Numbered from the stretch's first letter, positions 43,230 to 53,289 are shown. The stretch is 64,000 nucleotides of DNA from an uncultured Clostridia bacterium (GCA_948805675.1 CAQIBN010000002.1:124001-188000); one strand, 5' to 3'. Notes: a model not told the origin generated them from the letters alone. Made by a program: numbers and translations.

Positions 43230-44159
43230 TTACTTTTTTATTGAATTATTTAATTCATCACGCATTCTAATTGCTTCTGCCCTTGTTGCTAAAGCATAAT
43301 CTTCTTCCTTAAATTGTGTATTCCATCTATCTAATTTATATGCATACATAAGACTTCTTGATGCATTTACAATTCCTCCTAAACCATTATCATCAAATCC
43401 TAATGCAATATCTTCTGGCTTTCCGCCTTGAGCTCCATATCCAGGAATCAAAAAATATGTATGAGGAGCATTTGCCCTTAGCTCCTTTAATTGTTTTGGG
43501 TATGTGGCACCTACTACTGCTGATACACTACTATATCCATATTTACCTCTTAGCTCTACTCCCCAATCTTCTACAAGATTAGCTACCTTATTATATACTT
43601 CTTCCCCTGTTTCTAATTTTAAGTCTTGTAAATCACCTGATGAAGGGTTAGATGTTTTTACTAAGATAAACATTCCTTTATTATATTTTATACAGTCTTT
43701 TATAAAAGGGCTAACACTGTCAATTCCCATATAGGCATTAACTGTAACAAAATCTACATCATATATACTTTCTTCTAAATCTCCAATTTTAGTTCTTCCT
43801 AAAAATGCATTTGAATAACATTCAGCTGTTGTTCCTATATCTCCTCTTTTAATATCTGTAATTACTATCATATCTTTTTGTTTTGCATATTTACATGTAT
43901 CTTCAAAAACTTCCATTCCATTTATTCCATACATTTCATAGAAAGCAATATTTATTTTTATAGCAGGAATAATATCATAAACAGCATCAATTAAATTTTT
44001 ATTAAACTCTAATATACCTTTACATGCACCTTTTATATCTTGACTATACTTCCCTTTTATACAATTTGGCAATTTATCATATACTGGGTCTACTCCAATT
44101 ACTGTAGGATTATTTGTTTGTTTTATTTTATCAATCAGTCTGTCCATTGCATTTATCAT
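43230..44159 (-). CDS. pyrF: Orotidine 5'-phosphate decarboxylase (type 2)
   Basis: 309 residues, the length of the larger OMP decarboxylase subfamily. Active-site motif VITDIKRGDIGTTAECYSNAF, with the Asp-Lys-x-x-Asp catalytic array, at about residue 104. N-terminal VIGVDPVYDKLP is also conserved. It makes UMP from OMP in pyrimidine synthesis. It follows pyrC with a 59-base gap, and no other pyr genes are near. Confidence 0.96.
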   Translation of the reverse strand: MINAMDRLIDKIKQTNNPTVIGVDPVYDKLPNCIKGKYSQDIKGACKGILEFNKNLIDAVYDIIPAIKINIAFYEMYGINGMEVFEDTCKYAKQKDMIVITDIKRGDIGTTAECYSNAFLGRTKIGDLEESIYDVDFVTVNAYMGIDSVSPFIKDCIKYNKGMFILVKTSNPSSGDLQDLKLETGEEVYNKVANLVEDWGVELRGKYGYSSVSAVVGATYPKQLKELRANAPHTYFLIPGYGAQGGKPEDIALGFDDNGLGGIVNASRSLMYAYKLDRWNTQFKEEDYALATRAEAIRMRDELNNSIKK

Positions 44160-44218
44160 TTTCTTTCCTCCTCTTACTATAAATGAACAATTATCTCTTA
44201 ATATAGATTATAATAATT

Positions 44219-45499
44219 TTACTTTGATTTATATACTATATTTCCTGAAACAATTGTATATTCTACTTTTCCCTTTAACTTCTTACCAATAAAAGGAGTA
44301 TTTTTTGATTTTGATACTATCATTTCTTTTGTATAAGTATATTGTTCATTAGGATTATATATTGTTAAATCTGCAATCTTACCTTCTTTTATTTCTCCCT
44401 TGTCTATTTTAAGCAATCTTGCAGGATTATATGAAGTCAATCTAACCATATCCATTTCTGTTAATAACCCTTTATCAATTAAATTAGTAATAATTGCAGG
44501 AAGAGCTGTTTCAAATCCTATAATTCCATTTGGAGCCTTTGATAACTCTTTATTTTTTTCATCTTCACTATGTGGAGCATGATCTGTAATAATAGCATCT
44601 ATTGTTCCATCTTTTAATCCATCTATAATCGCCTGTCTATCTCTTTCCTCCCTTAAAGGTGGATTCATTTTTGCATTTGTGCCAGATTTCAGAACCTCAT
44701 CTACTGTAAAACTAAAATAGTGTGGACATGTCTCCGAGCTAATTTTAACCCCTCTTTTTTTAGCATCTCGAATCATATTAACTGATGTTTTAGTACTAAT
44801 ATGACATATATGAGCTCTTACATTATTTGTTTCAGATATAACAATTTCTCTTGCAACCATTATTTCTTCTGCTTCTGGTAAAACACCTTTCACACCTAAA
44901 GTTTCTTGAACATTACCTACATTAATTGCCCCATCTGCTACCGATTTTTCTTCACAATGTGATGCTACAAATGTATCTAATTTATCTGCTTTTATTATAG
45001 CTTCTCTCATTAATCTAGAATTTACCACTGGCATTCCATCATCAGAAAAAGCTATAGCCCCTGAACTTTTTAGTTCTTTAAAGTCAGTTATTTCTTCTCC
45101 TTTTTCACCTATAGAAATACTTCCATATGGCAAAACGTTACACAAATTTACTCTTTTAGCTTCATCTATTATTTTTTTTAAAACAAAAGCACTATCAGGG
45201 GTAGGATTCGTATTTGGCATTGGACAAATAGTCGTAAATCCTCCCTTAACAGCGCTTCTAGACCCTGTTTCTATGGTTTCCTTATACTCAAAACCTGGTT
45301 CTCTTAAATGACAATGCATATCAATCATACCAGGTATAATGACTAGATTATTACAATCAATTAAAACATCTGCTTCTTCTGATATTTCTTTATTTAATTT
45401 AATAATTTTATCACCTTCTATTAAAATGTCCATTTTTTCGTTTATTTTTGATGCATAATCTACTACTCTTCCATTTTTTAATAAAGTTCTCAAAATCAT
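44219..45499 (-). CDS. pyrC: Dihydroorotase
   Basis: 426 residues from ATG 45497-45499, preceded by AAGGGGG. Metal-binding HCHLREPG at about residue 60, later SHCEE, HICHIST and the catalytic Asp in ITDHAPHS. Type I dihydroorotase, closing carbamoyl-aspartate to dihydroorotate in the cytoplasm. It forms a pair with pyrF downstream. Confidence 0.96.
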   Translation of the reverse strand: MILRTLLKNGRVVDYASKINEKMDILIEGDKIIKLNKEISEEADVLIDCNNLVIIPGMIDMHCHLREPGFEYKETIETGSRSAVKGGFTTICPMPNTNPTPDSAFVLKKIIDEAKRVNLCNVLPYGSISIGEKGEEITDFKELKSSGAIAFSDDGMPVVNSRLMREAIIKADKLDTFVASHCEEKSVADGAINVGNVQETLGVKGVLPEAEEIMVAREIVISETNNVRAHICHISTKTSVNMIRDAKKRGVKISSETCPHYFSFTVDEVLKSGTNAKMNPPLREERDRQAIIDGLKDGTIDAIITDHAPHSEDEKNKELSKAPNGIIGFETALPAIITNLIDKGLLTEMDMVRLTSYNPARLLKIDKGEIKEGKIADLTIYNPNEQYTYTKEMIVSKSKNTPFIGKKLKGKVEYTIVSGNIVYKSK

Positions 45500-45694
45500 T
45501 ATCCCCCTTATTTCAATTTGTATCAATATATCATGATAATTAATAGTTTTCAAGTAGAAGTTTAAGCAAAATCTTATATTCTACTAAATATAATTTAGTC
45601 CTTTTACTTATCTCATTACAAGAAAATGGATTTATCATTCTTTATTATATTAAAATATATAAATCTTTACTTTATAGTTTAATTATTACAATAA

Positions 45695-45763
45695 AATAAA
45701 GAGGCATTATGAACTATCCCTCAAAAAGTAGAGTATAGTTCACAATTTTGCCTCTTTTTATTT
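45695..45763 (-). terminator. Terminator of the DUF1858 gene
   Basis: AAAGAGGCA and TGCCTCTTT outer arms with inner GAACTAT/ATAGTTC pairing, next to the stop at 45762. The 5' T tail reads minus. Confidence 0.7.
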
Positions 45764-45947
45764 ATGCATTTAATTTTTTTATTAATTCTTCTACATCAAT
45801 TCCATGTACTTGACATGCTTCTTCTAAACTTTCTCCTTGTGATGCAGGACATCCTAAACAATGCATTCCAGCTTCTAATAATATTTCTGCTTTTTCTGGA
45901 GCATTTTCTATAATCTCACCAATTTTTGTTTCTTTATTTATTATCAT
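45762..45947 (-). CDS. DUF1858 small redox-disulfide-type protein
   Basis: 61 residues: TKIGEIIENAPEKAEILLEAGMHCLGCPASQGESLEEACQVHGID. The HCLGCPAS CxxC motif identifies the DUF1858 family, sometimes found next to hybrid-cluster proteins. It probably binds a metal or carries a disulfide. The GAGGAA site precedes ATG. It lies between cysS and pyrC. Confidence 0.9.
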   Translation of the reverse strand: MIINKETKIGEIIENAPEKAEILLEAGMHCLGCPASQGESLEEACQVHGIDVEELIKKLNA

Positions 45948-46005
45948 CTTTATTCCTCCTAAAAAATTTTTTTAATTATATCAAATGTTTTATAAATATG
46001 CAATC

Positions 46006-47394
46006 TTAGATTTTTTCCACCTCTTGACCATTTTTAGTATCTTTTACAGCATATCCTTTTTCTTTTATTTTATCCCTTAATTTATCAGATAATTCAAAAT
46101 CTTTATTCTCTCTTGCTAATTTTCTATCTTCTAGTAGTTTAGAAATCTCATCTGGAATAACAACTTTATTTTCTGTTCCACCATTAAGATTAAGTGATAA
46201 CACTTTATCAAACTTCATCAATAATTCATAATACTTGTTAGATTTTTTTTCTTTTTTTGCTATATCCCATGCAACAGAAATTGCAAGAGGAATATTTAAA
46301 TCATCATTAATTGCTTCTAAAAACTCCAATTCATATTTGTCTATCTCATCTTGCTCTATATTTTCACTTCCGTTTTCATGTAACTTAGTTAAATTTCTTA
46401 ATCTATGTAAGGACTTTTGTGCAGATTCAATTGCCTCCCAAGTAAAGTTTAATTTATTCCTATAATGTGAAGTAAAACATAAATATCTATATGATAATGG
46501 CTCAATTCTCTTCTTTTCCAAATCTTCAATTAAATACACATTACCTAAACTTTTAGACATTTTACCATTATTAATTAATAAAAATTCAACATGCATCCAA
46601 AAATGAGCTGGATTCTTTCCAGTTGCACCTTTTGATTGAGCAATTTCATTTTCATGATGAACAGGTATATGATCTACTCCACCTGTATGTATATCAAAAA
46701 CATCACCTAAATATTCTCTTGACATAGCACTACATTCTATATGCCAACCAGGATAACACTTTCCAAATTTACTATCCCATTTCATAATATGTTCTTTTGG
46801 AGATTTTATCCATATAGCAAAATCCAAAGGATTCTTTTTTTCTGGGTCTACTTCAATTCTAGCACCAGCTTTCTGATTTTCTAAATCTATCCTTGATAAT
46901 TCTCCATATGATTTTAATTTACTTGTATCAAAATATACACCTTTAGAAGTTTCATATGCATAACCATTATTCATAATTTTAATTACATAATTCTCCATTT
47001 CTTTTATATGTTCTGTTGCTTTTACTATATGTTCTGGAGATTCAATATTTAATCTATTAATATCATTAAAAAAGGCTTCTGTATAAATTCTAGCAATCTC
47101 ATATACAGACATATTCTTTTCCTTTGCAGACTTTTCCATTTTATCTTCTCCCTCATCTGCATCAGATGTCAAATGTCCTACATCCGTAATATTCATCACA
47201 TGATTTAATTTATATCCATTATATTTTAATACCTTCCTTAAAGTATCCATAAATACATATGCTCTCATATTACCAATATGTGCTCTATTATATACAGTTG
47301 GTCCACATGAATATATAGTAACTACATTATCCTTCATGTTTATTGGAACAAACTCTTCTTTTTCTCTTGTTAATGTATTCCATAATCTTAACAT
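46006..47394 (-). CDS. cysS: Cysteine-tRNA ligase
   Basis: 462 residues. Zinc ligand Cys in YSCGPTVYNRAHIGNMR (HIGH motif as HIGN), then HIECSAM, HHENEIAQS and KMSKSLGN (KMSKS). The C-terminal helical domain follows. It charges tRNA-Cys. Length matches the family. No T-box leader is visible in the short 47395-47470 gap. Confidence 0.97.
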   Translation of the reverse strand: MLRLWNTLTREKEEFVPINMKDNVVTIYSCGPTVYNRAHIGNMRAYVFMDTLRKVLKYNGYKLNHVMNITDVGHLTSDADEGEDKMEKSAKEKNMSVYEIARIYTEAFFNDINRLNIESPEHIVKATEHIKEMENYVIKIMNNGYAYETSKGVYFDTSKLKSYGELSRIDLENQKAGARIEVDPEKKNPLDFAIWIKSPKEHIMKWDSKFGKCYPGWHIECSAMSREYLGDVFDIHTGGVDHIPVHHENEIAQSKGATGKNPAHFWMHVEFLLINNGKMSKSLGNVYLIEDLEKKRIEPLSYRYLCFTSHYRNKLNFTWEAIESAQKSLHRLRNLTKLHENGSENIEQDEIDKYELEFLEAINDDLNIPLAISVAWDIAKKEKKSNKYYELLMKFDKVLSLNLNGGTENKVVIPDEISKLLEDRKLARENKDFELSDKLRDKIKEKGYAVKDTKNGQEVEKI

Positions 47395-47507
47395 CTTATC
47401 ACCTCATATTTATATAATATGAAAATTTTACCACTTTTTTTCAAAAAAGTATAGACAAAATAAAAAAATTATTGTATTATCCAATTAATTTGAGAGGAGT
47501 GATATTA

Positions 47508-47654
47508 ATTCAAAAACTTTTTAATTTATTTCTTTTAACTTTTTTATTCAATATATTTATTACACTTTATACAATTTATACATTCTTAGAGACACATATT
47601 TTCCATAAAAAACAAGGTTCAAAATTATTAATAAAAAAAGAGGATTTAAAATAA
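47508..47654 (+). CDS. Small membrane protein, first gene of the T4SS-like operon, probable ATT start
   Basis: A 48-residue frame with one membrane segment (LFNLFLLTFLFNIFITLYTIYTFL) and a lysine-rich end (KKQGSKLLIKKEDLK). GAGAGGAG lies eight bases before ATT at 47508. The only upstream GTG (47499) lies inside the ribosome site, and a TTG at 47472 has none. It ends five bases before the VirD4-like start. I do not recognise a family. It could be a conjugation accessory peptide. Confidence 0.5.
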   Translation: MQKLFNLFLLTFLFNIFITLYTIYTFLETHIFHKKQGSKLLIKKEDLK

Positions 47655-47659
47655 ATTAC

Positions 47660-49366
47660 ATGAAACGATATAACTTTACTTTTACCTTATCATCTATTTT
47701 ATATATAATAGGTATAATTGTTTTCTTTCCTATATATTTAACTAATGATTTAATTTTTTCGTATGCTATACATCCATTTAATATTTGTAAAACATATCCT
47801 ATTTTTTGGAATAATATAAAAATATTATTTATTATTCTATATATTTTTTCTTCTATTATTATTTCAAATTATATAAATAATAAAATTTATATAAGAGAAA
47901 AAAAGTCCATAATAACAAATAATAAAATTAAATTAAATTTATCTAATTCTAATTTTAATTTATTTATAGGTCATGATGAAAAAAATAATAATATATATAT
48001 TAATGAAAAATCACTTTATCAAAATATATTAATTACAGGAACTATTGGAACTGGAAAAACAAGTAGTGCTATGTATCCATTTACAAAACAATTAATTGAA
48101 CATAATCATTTTAACACTAATAATAAAATAGGCATGTTAATTTTAGATGTTAAAGGTAATTATCATAATGAAGTATATAAATATGCTCAAATGTGTAATA
48201 GACTAGATGACTTAATTATAATAGAACTTGGCGGAAAATATAAATATAACCCATTAAACAAGCCACACCTAAAACCTTCAGTATTAGCTAATAGATTAAA
48301 AACCATATTATTATTATTTTCAAAAAACAATACTGAAAGCTACTGGCTAGATGAAGCAGAGAAAATCTTGACAGAATGTATAAAATTATGTAGACTCTAT
48401 AATGATAATTATGTAACATTTGAGGAAATTCATAAATTAGTAACTAATAAAGATTATTATATAGAAAAAATTCAAATATTAAGAGATAGTTTTATAAAAC
48501 AAAACTATAATGCTAAAGATAATTATGATTTATTATCTTCTATTACTTTTTTAGAAAAGGAATATTGGAAAATGGATGATAGAACTTTATCAATTTTGAA
48601 ATCTGAAATAACAAGAATTACAAATTACTTTATTTCTGATTATAGTGTATATAAAACATTTAACCCTCAAACTTATGAAGAAAATTTTCGTGGTTTCTCA
48701 GATTTAATAAATACTGGTAAAATAGTTATTTTAAATATGAATATTTCTGAATATAGAAACTTATCTAAGATTATTGCAACATATCTAAAATTAGACTTTC
48801 AAACAGAAGTATTATCAAGATTATCTCAAAAAAATATAACTAGAACTGTAGCATTTGTATGTGATGAATATCATGAGTATATAACACTTAATGATGCTGA
48901 ATTCTTTTCTCAAAGTCGTGAAGCTAAGTGCATTAATATTGTATCTACACAAAGTTATAGCTCTTTATTAAATACTCTTCAAGATAATACTAATTTAAGA
49001 GTAATCCTTCAAAGTCTTGTAAATAAGCTTTGGTTTAGAAATGATGATATTTTTACCATAGAAGAAATACAAAAGCAAATAGGAAAGGAAGAAAAAGAAA
49101 AAATATCTAAAACAATATCAGAAAACTCAAACGAAACTTCTTATAATTATATTACAAATTCGTTTTATTCTAATAAATCTAATTTAAGTGAAAGTATAAA
49201 CCAATATTTTCAGTCAGATTTTATTTATGATGTAAATTTTTTTACACAAAAATTAGAATCATTTACCTGTATTGCTTTTATCTCTAATGGATTTAATATT
49301 ATTCCTCCTCAAAAAATAAATTTAATTCCATATTTTAAAGAAAGGCAGACATATGAAAAAAAATAA
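47660..49366 (+). CDS. VirD4/TraG-type coupling ATPase
   Basis: 568 residues: two N-terminal membrane segments (about 10-85), then the ATPase with Walker A TGTIGTGKTSSAMYP (about 127) and Walker B-like IGMLILDVKGN. A later AFVCDEYHEYIT and REAKCINIVSTQSYSSL resemble the TraM-recognition part of TraD/TraG proteins. Coupling proteins bring DNA or protein substrates to type IV secretion channels at the inner membrane. It overlaps the next gene by 14 bases. No relaxase accompanies it. Confidence 0.82.
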   Translation: MKRYNFTFTLSSILYIIGIIVFFPIYLTNDLIFSYAIHPFNICKTYPIFWNNIKILFIILYIFSSIIISNYINNKIYIREKKSIITNNKIKLNLSNSNFNLFIGHDEKNNNIYINEKSLYQNILITGTIGTGKTSSAMYPFTKQLIEHNHFNTNNKIGMLILDVKGNYHNEVYKYAQMCNRLDDLIIIELGGKYKYNPLNKPHLKPSVLANRLKTILLLFSKNNTESYWLDEAEKILTECIKLCRLYNDNYVTFEEIHKLVTNKDYYIEKIQILRDSFIKQNYNAKDNYDLLSSITFLEKEYWKMDDRTLSILKSEITRITNYFISDYSVYKTFNPQTYEENFRGFSDLINTGKIVILNMNISEYRNLSKIIATYLKLDFQTEVLSRLSQKNITRTVAFVCDEYHEYITLNDAEFFSQSREAKCINIVSTQSYSSLLNTLQDNTNLRVILQSLVNKLWFRNDDIFTIEEIQKQIGKEEKEKISKTISENSNETSYNYITNSFYSNKSNLSESINQYFQSDFIYDVNFFTQKLESFTCIAFISNGFNIIPPQKINLIPYFKERQTYEKK

Positions 49367-49682
49367 ATTTTTTATATTATTTTCAATTATTTTTATTATT
49401 ATCTTATTATTTTCCTTTAGTCAATTCTCATTTTCTGCTGACCCTAAAATTGTAACAAAATTAAATTCAGCTTTTACAAAAATTAAAGGTTGGATTATTA
49501 AACTTGCAACACCCGCAGCTGCTGTTGCTGTAGGAACAGGAATATTTATGAAGAAATTCAGTTTTGGAGATGAAGAAAGATTAAGAATTGGAAAAAAATT
49601 AATTCGTGGGTCATTATTTTCTTATGGCTTTGTTTTAGCAACAGATTTAATACTTTCAGCAATAAAAAGTTTAATTGGTTAG
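49353..49682 (+). CDS. VirB2/TrbC-like pilin-type protein
   Basis: 109 residues. A signal peptide (KNKFFILFSIIFIIILLFSF, with cleavage near FSFSA/DP) is followed by two hydrophobic segments (IKLATPAAAVAVGTGIFMKKF and LFSYGFVLATDLILSAIKS) joined by a charged loop. That is the VirB2/TrbC plan. The overlap with the VirD4-like gene and the following VirB6-like gene supports it. Sequence identity to known pilins cannot be judged by eye. Confidence 0.65.
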   Translation: MKKNKFFILFSIIFIIILLFSFSQFSFSADPKIVTKLNSAFTKIKGWIIKLATPAAAVAVGTGIFMKKFSFGDEERLRIGKKLIRGSLFSYGFVLATDLILSAIKSLIG

Positions 49683-49694
49683 GAGGTATAATTC

Positions 49695-50576
49695 TTGAAC
49701 TCTTCAACAGTAAATATAACAGAAGTTATTGCTAACAGTATAAATAATTTATTTAATAATTTATTTTCTTCTATAGATAATAATATTTATTCTATTTTAG
49801 ACCAAATTACTTTTATAGATATAGATATATTTAGTGACTCATTTTTTCAAAAAATCTTTGGAACTAATTCATATAGTGGTATATTATTAATTTGTAATTC
49901 ATTATTAATTTCTTTTATAATTTTTTATTGTATAAAATTATTATATTCACATTTAACCTTTAGTACTATAGAGAAACCATTTCAATTTCTATTTAAATTA
50001 TTAATTTTTGGAATATTGATGAATTCATCTTTTTTTATTTGTGAGCAAATTGTTAACATAAATTCATTAATCTCATTATCAATAAGAGAAATTGGAGAAA
50101 ACCTTTTTAATTCTAATATAAATTTTACTGAAATTATAAAAAAGATAAATACAATAATAGTTATTGGAAATACTGACTTTAATCTATTTTCATTGGATGG
50201 CATTATAAAGAGTTTTATATCTTTCGAATTAATAAATTTACTTTTTACATATTCTCTTAGATATATACTTGTTAAAATATTTATTCTTATGTCACCTTTT
50301 GCATTTTTATCTTTAATATCCAATAATAGTAATTGGTTTTTTAAATCTTGGTTTAGGGGTTTTTTTGCTTTACTAATTATCCAAAGCTTTGTTAGTATAA
50401 TTTTATTAATAATATTTTCAATTAATATTGAATCTAATAATATTCTTCTAAAATTATTATACTTATCTTCCCTTTATGCTTTAACTAAAGCTAATATATA
50501 TATCAAAGAACTAGTTGGAGGTATAAGTACATCTTTTTCTAACAGTATTTACACTATTAAAAATTTATTAAAGTAA
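49695..50576 (+). CDS. VirB6/TrbL-like polytopic membrane protein
   Basis: 293 residues from a TTG start at 49695 (AGGAGGT seven bases before). At least five membrane segments, for example GILLICNSLLISFIIFYCIKLLY, FQFLFKLLIFGILMNSSFFICEQIV and FFALLIIQSFVSIILLIIF, with a Ser/Asn-rich C-terminus. Position after the VirB2-like and before the PrgI-like gene is canonical for VirB6/TrbL in Firmicute T4SS. Confidence 0.7.
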   Translation: MNSSTVNITEVIANSINNLFNNLFSSIDNNIYSILDQITFIDIDIFSDSFFQKIFGTNSYSGILLICNSLLISFIIFYCIKLLYSHLTFSTIEKPFQFLFKLLIFGILMNSSFFICEQIVNINSLISLSIREIGENLFNSNINFTEIIKKINTIIVIGNTDFNLFSLDGIIKSFISFELINLLFTYSLRYILVKIFILMSPFAFLSLISNNSNWFFKSWFRGFFALLIIQSFVSIILLIIFSINIESNNILLKLLYLSSLYALTKANIYIKELVGGISTSFSNSIYTIKNLLK

Positions 50577-50590
50577 ATGGAGGTGATTTT

Positions 50591-50881
50591 ATTAATTTTA
50601 TAATTCCACAAAATTATAAATATAAAAATAAAATACTTGGTTTTATAGATTATCAAACATTAATTTTTAATATAATTTGGGATATTATAATATATTTTAC
50701 TTTAAATTTATTTAATATTGATATTAGCTTAAAAATATTCCTTTTTATAATATTGTGCTTCCCACTTTTTCTTATTAGTATTATTAGTTTTAGTAATGAA
50801 AATATAATTTATGTATTAATATACATTTTTAATTTTATAACAAACAAAAAGATTTATGTATACAGAAAAATTGGATGTTAA
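50591..50881 (+). CDS. PrgI/VirB3-like protein with an ATT start codon
   Basis: 96 residues. FIIPQNYKYKNKILGFIDYQTLIFNIIW matches the PrgI pattern (IPxNY, then ILGF/L, then the first membrane helix), followed by a second hydrophobic segment. VirB3/PrgI anchors VirB4 to the channel. GGAGGTGAT lies exactly seven bases before ATT at 50591. No ATG, GTG or TTG occurs in frame between the previous stop and the first hydrophobic helix. The VirB4 genes expected next are not here but on the minus strand at 58.9-61.4 kb. Confidence 0.72.
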   Translation: MNFIIPQNYKYKNKILGFIDYQTLIFNIIWDIIIYFTLNLFNIDISLKIFLFIILCFPLFLISIISFSNENIIYVLIYIFNFITNKKIYVYRKIGC

Positions 50882-51251
50882 AAATAGATATATTTATAAT
50901 TTATAATCTTCTAAATAATCAATTAAAAATAAATTAATAAAGTATAAATAATTAATTGCAAGAGTTATTTATTATAATAAAATCTTATATTAAATACACA
51001 ATAATCTTTTGTAAATTATATACTGTCAGCATATATTATTATTTTTAAATTAATTTCCATATGAAGTATATTCAATATAAATACACTAATTTTTCAATTT
51101 ACAAAAAAATATATATGACTAAAATCTACATAAATATATAAATATGAATATAATAAATCTCATAGTTTAGTATTTTCTCTTTAATACATATTGTAAAAGT
51201 TACTCTAAAATGATATAATTTGACAAAATATTTTAGAGAGGAAGTATATCT

Positions 51252-52217
51252 ATGAAACTAGAACAAAATGACAAACCACTTTTATTTTCTTACACAGAGT
51301 TACCAGATGTTTTCTTTACAGAATACATATCTCAGACACCTGGAGACTATATTAAAGTATATTTATATACTTTATTTCTATCAAAATATGGTAAAGACAT
51401 AAAGATTAATGATTTATCAAAGAAATTAGAATTGCCTTTAAAAACTATTCAAGATGCAATTAAATTCCTAGAGGATGAAAATTTAATAACAAAGAAAAAT
51501 ACTGGTTTTATCATTAATAATATACAAGAATTAGAACTACACAAATTATATAATCCCAAAATTACTTCTTCTCCAGAACAATTACAAAAAACTGCTGAAA
51601 ATCAATATCGCGCGAAAGCAATTGAAAATATTAATAATGAATTCTTTCAAGGAATTATGTCCCCATCATGGTATAGTGATATTGATTTATGGTTTAGTAA
51701 ATACAATTTTGATGAAGAAGTAATGATTGCCTTATTCAGATATTGCTTTAATAGGTCTGCACTTCACAGAAATTATATTCAGGCAGTTGCTGATGCATGG
51801 GCACAAAATAATATAAAAACATTTAATGATTTAGACATTTATTATGAGAAACAAGAAAAACTTAAGAAAATATCTAAAACAATATCTAAAAAACTAGGTA
51901 TTACTAGACAATTATCTCAATATGAAGAAGCATATATTGACAAATGGACAATCGAATATAATTACTCTATGGATATTATTGAAATAGCTCTTAAAAGAAC
52001 TACTTCTAAAGCCAATCCTAGTTTTGACTATTTAGATAAATTACTTACAGATTGGCATGACAGAAAATTTTCTACTGCTGATGAAGTACAAAACTTTTTA
52101 AATGATATGAAACAAAAAAATAAGAATGTTAAAGAATTAGAAAAAAAATCAGGATATCAAAACTATGAGCAGAGAAATTATGATAACTTAAACAATTTAT
52201 ATGCTAATAAAATATAA
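51252..52217 (+). CDS. dnaD: DnaD-domain replication initiation protein
   Basis: 321 residues. Winged-helix N-terminus (TPGDYIKVYLYTLFLSKYG; INDLSKKLELPLKTIQDAIKFLEDENLI), then two DnaB_2/DnaD-type domains, the second as YIDKWTIEYNYSMDIIEIALKRTTSKANPSFDYLDKLLTDWH. DnaD-type proteins help load the replicative helicase. It is immediately followed by the helicase loader gene, whose start overlaps its end region. Inverted CTCTAAAAT/ATTTTAGAG arms lie in the promoter at 51208-51240. Confidence 0.9.
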   Translation: MKLEQNDKPLLFSYTELPDVFFTEYISQTPGDYIKVYLYTLFLSKYGKDIKINDLSKKLELPLKTIQDAIKFLEDENLITKKNTGFIINNIQELELHKLYNPKITSSPEQLQKTAENQYRAKAIENINNEFFQGIMSPSWYSDIDLWFSKYNFDEEVMIALFRYCFNRSALHRNYIQAVADAWAQNNIKTFNDLDIYYEKQEKLKKISKTISKKLGITRQLSQYEEAYIDKWTIEYNYSMDIIEIALKRTTSKANPSFDYLDKLLTDWHDRKFSTADEVQNFLNDMKQKNKNVKELEKKSGYQNYEQRNYDNLNNLYANKI

Positions 52218-52233
52218 AAAGGATGTGAACTCT

Positions 52234-53232
52234 ATGAAAAATGCAAACTTAAAAAAACTTTTAAATGAATACGAAAGAAAACGTATACAAGAAGAAAACA
52301 ACTTAGAGTATAGAAAAAATAAATTATATGACTCTTATCCTAGATTACAAGAAATAGATAAGGAACTAAGCTCTTTAGCAATATCTTCAACAAAAGAGCT
52401 TATCAAAAGAAATAACAAAGATATTATTACAAATTTAAATAATTGCATAAATAATTTAAAAAATGAAAAAAAGGAATTACTTTTCTCAATATGTAAGGAC
52501 TATGATTATTTAACACCTAATTATGAATGTACTCTTTGTAAAGATACTGGATATATAACTAATAATTATGAAACTAAAATGTGCAATTGCTTAAAACAGA
52601 AACTTTTTAATTTAGAATATAATAAATCTAACTTTACAAACCTCGAAAAACAAAACTTTTCTACCTTTGATTCCACAGTTTATTCAGATATTGTGGATAT
52701 AGCAAAATTTGGATGTGACAAATCTCCTAGAGAAAATATAGAAGTAATTAAGCAAATATGTATTCATTTTATAAACAATTTTGATAATTTAGATGAAAAG
52801 AACCTTCTTTTTACTGGGAATACAGGACTTGGAAAAACATTTCTATCTAGCTGCATAGCTAACGAAGTCTTAAAACAACAAAAAACTGTCTTGTATCAAA
52901 CAGCTCCAGTAATGTTAGATTCCATTATAGACTATCGATTTGGTAAAAATTCTAATAATATTTACAACAACATTCTAGATGTGGATTTACTAATTATAGA
53001 TGACTTAGGTACAGAATGTATGAATAATATGAAATTTACTGAATTATTTAATATAATTAATACTAGATTATTAAATCAAAATAACAAACCTACAAAAACA
53101 ATTATTTCTACTAACTTGAGTATACAGAACTTATTTAATTCTTATGATGAGCGTATTGTTTCAAGACTTGTTGGATATTATAATATTTGTAGATTTTTTG
53201 GTGAAGACTTAAGATTTAAATTAAGAAAATAA
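52234..53232 (+). CDS. dnaC: DnaC/DnaI-type helicase loader ATPase
   Basis: 332 residues from ATG 52234. N-terminal helical domain and a CxxC...CxC zinc site (CTLCKDTGY, MCNCLKQ, about 98-125). AAA+ domain with Walker A FTGNTGLGKTFL (about 200), Walker B LLIIDDLGTE, and SRLVGYYNICRFFGEDLR at the end. It loads the replicative helicase. It works with DnaD upstream in the same operon. A strong terminator follows. Confidence 0.94.
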   Translation: MKNANLKKLLNEYERKRIQEENNLEYRKNKLYDSYPRLQEIDKELSSLAISSTKELIKRNNKDIITNLNNCINNLKNEKKELLFSICKDYDYLTPNYECTLCKDTGYITNNYETKMCNCLKQKLFNLEYNKSNFTNLEKQNFSTFDSTVYSDIVDIAKFGCDKSPRENIEVIKQICIHFINNFDNLDEKNLLFTGNTGLGKTFLSSCIANEVLKQQKTVLYQTAPVMLDSIIDYRFGKNSNNIYNNILDVDLLIIDDLGTECMNNMKFTELFNIINTRLLNQNNKPTKTIISTNLSIQNLFNSYDERIVSRLVGYYNICRFFGEDLRFKLRK

Positions 53233-53236
53233 TAAT

Positions 53237-53280
53237 AAAAAATCGCAATAAAAATAAATAATTTTTATTGCGATTTTTTA
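53237..53280. terminator. Strong bidirectional terminator after dnaC
   Basis: 18-bp arms (AAAAATCGCAATAAAAAT and complement) with A/T tracts. Confidence 0.9.
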
Positions 53281-53289
53281 TTATTATCA

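Noticed and set aside
47395..47470. T-box leader of cysS
   Set aside because: The gap is about 75 bases, too short, and no T-box motif or antiterminator is visible.
50882..51251. A missing T4SS gene after the PrgI-like gene
   Set aside because: All frames are broken by stops, with no ribosome site except that of dnaD.
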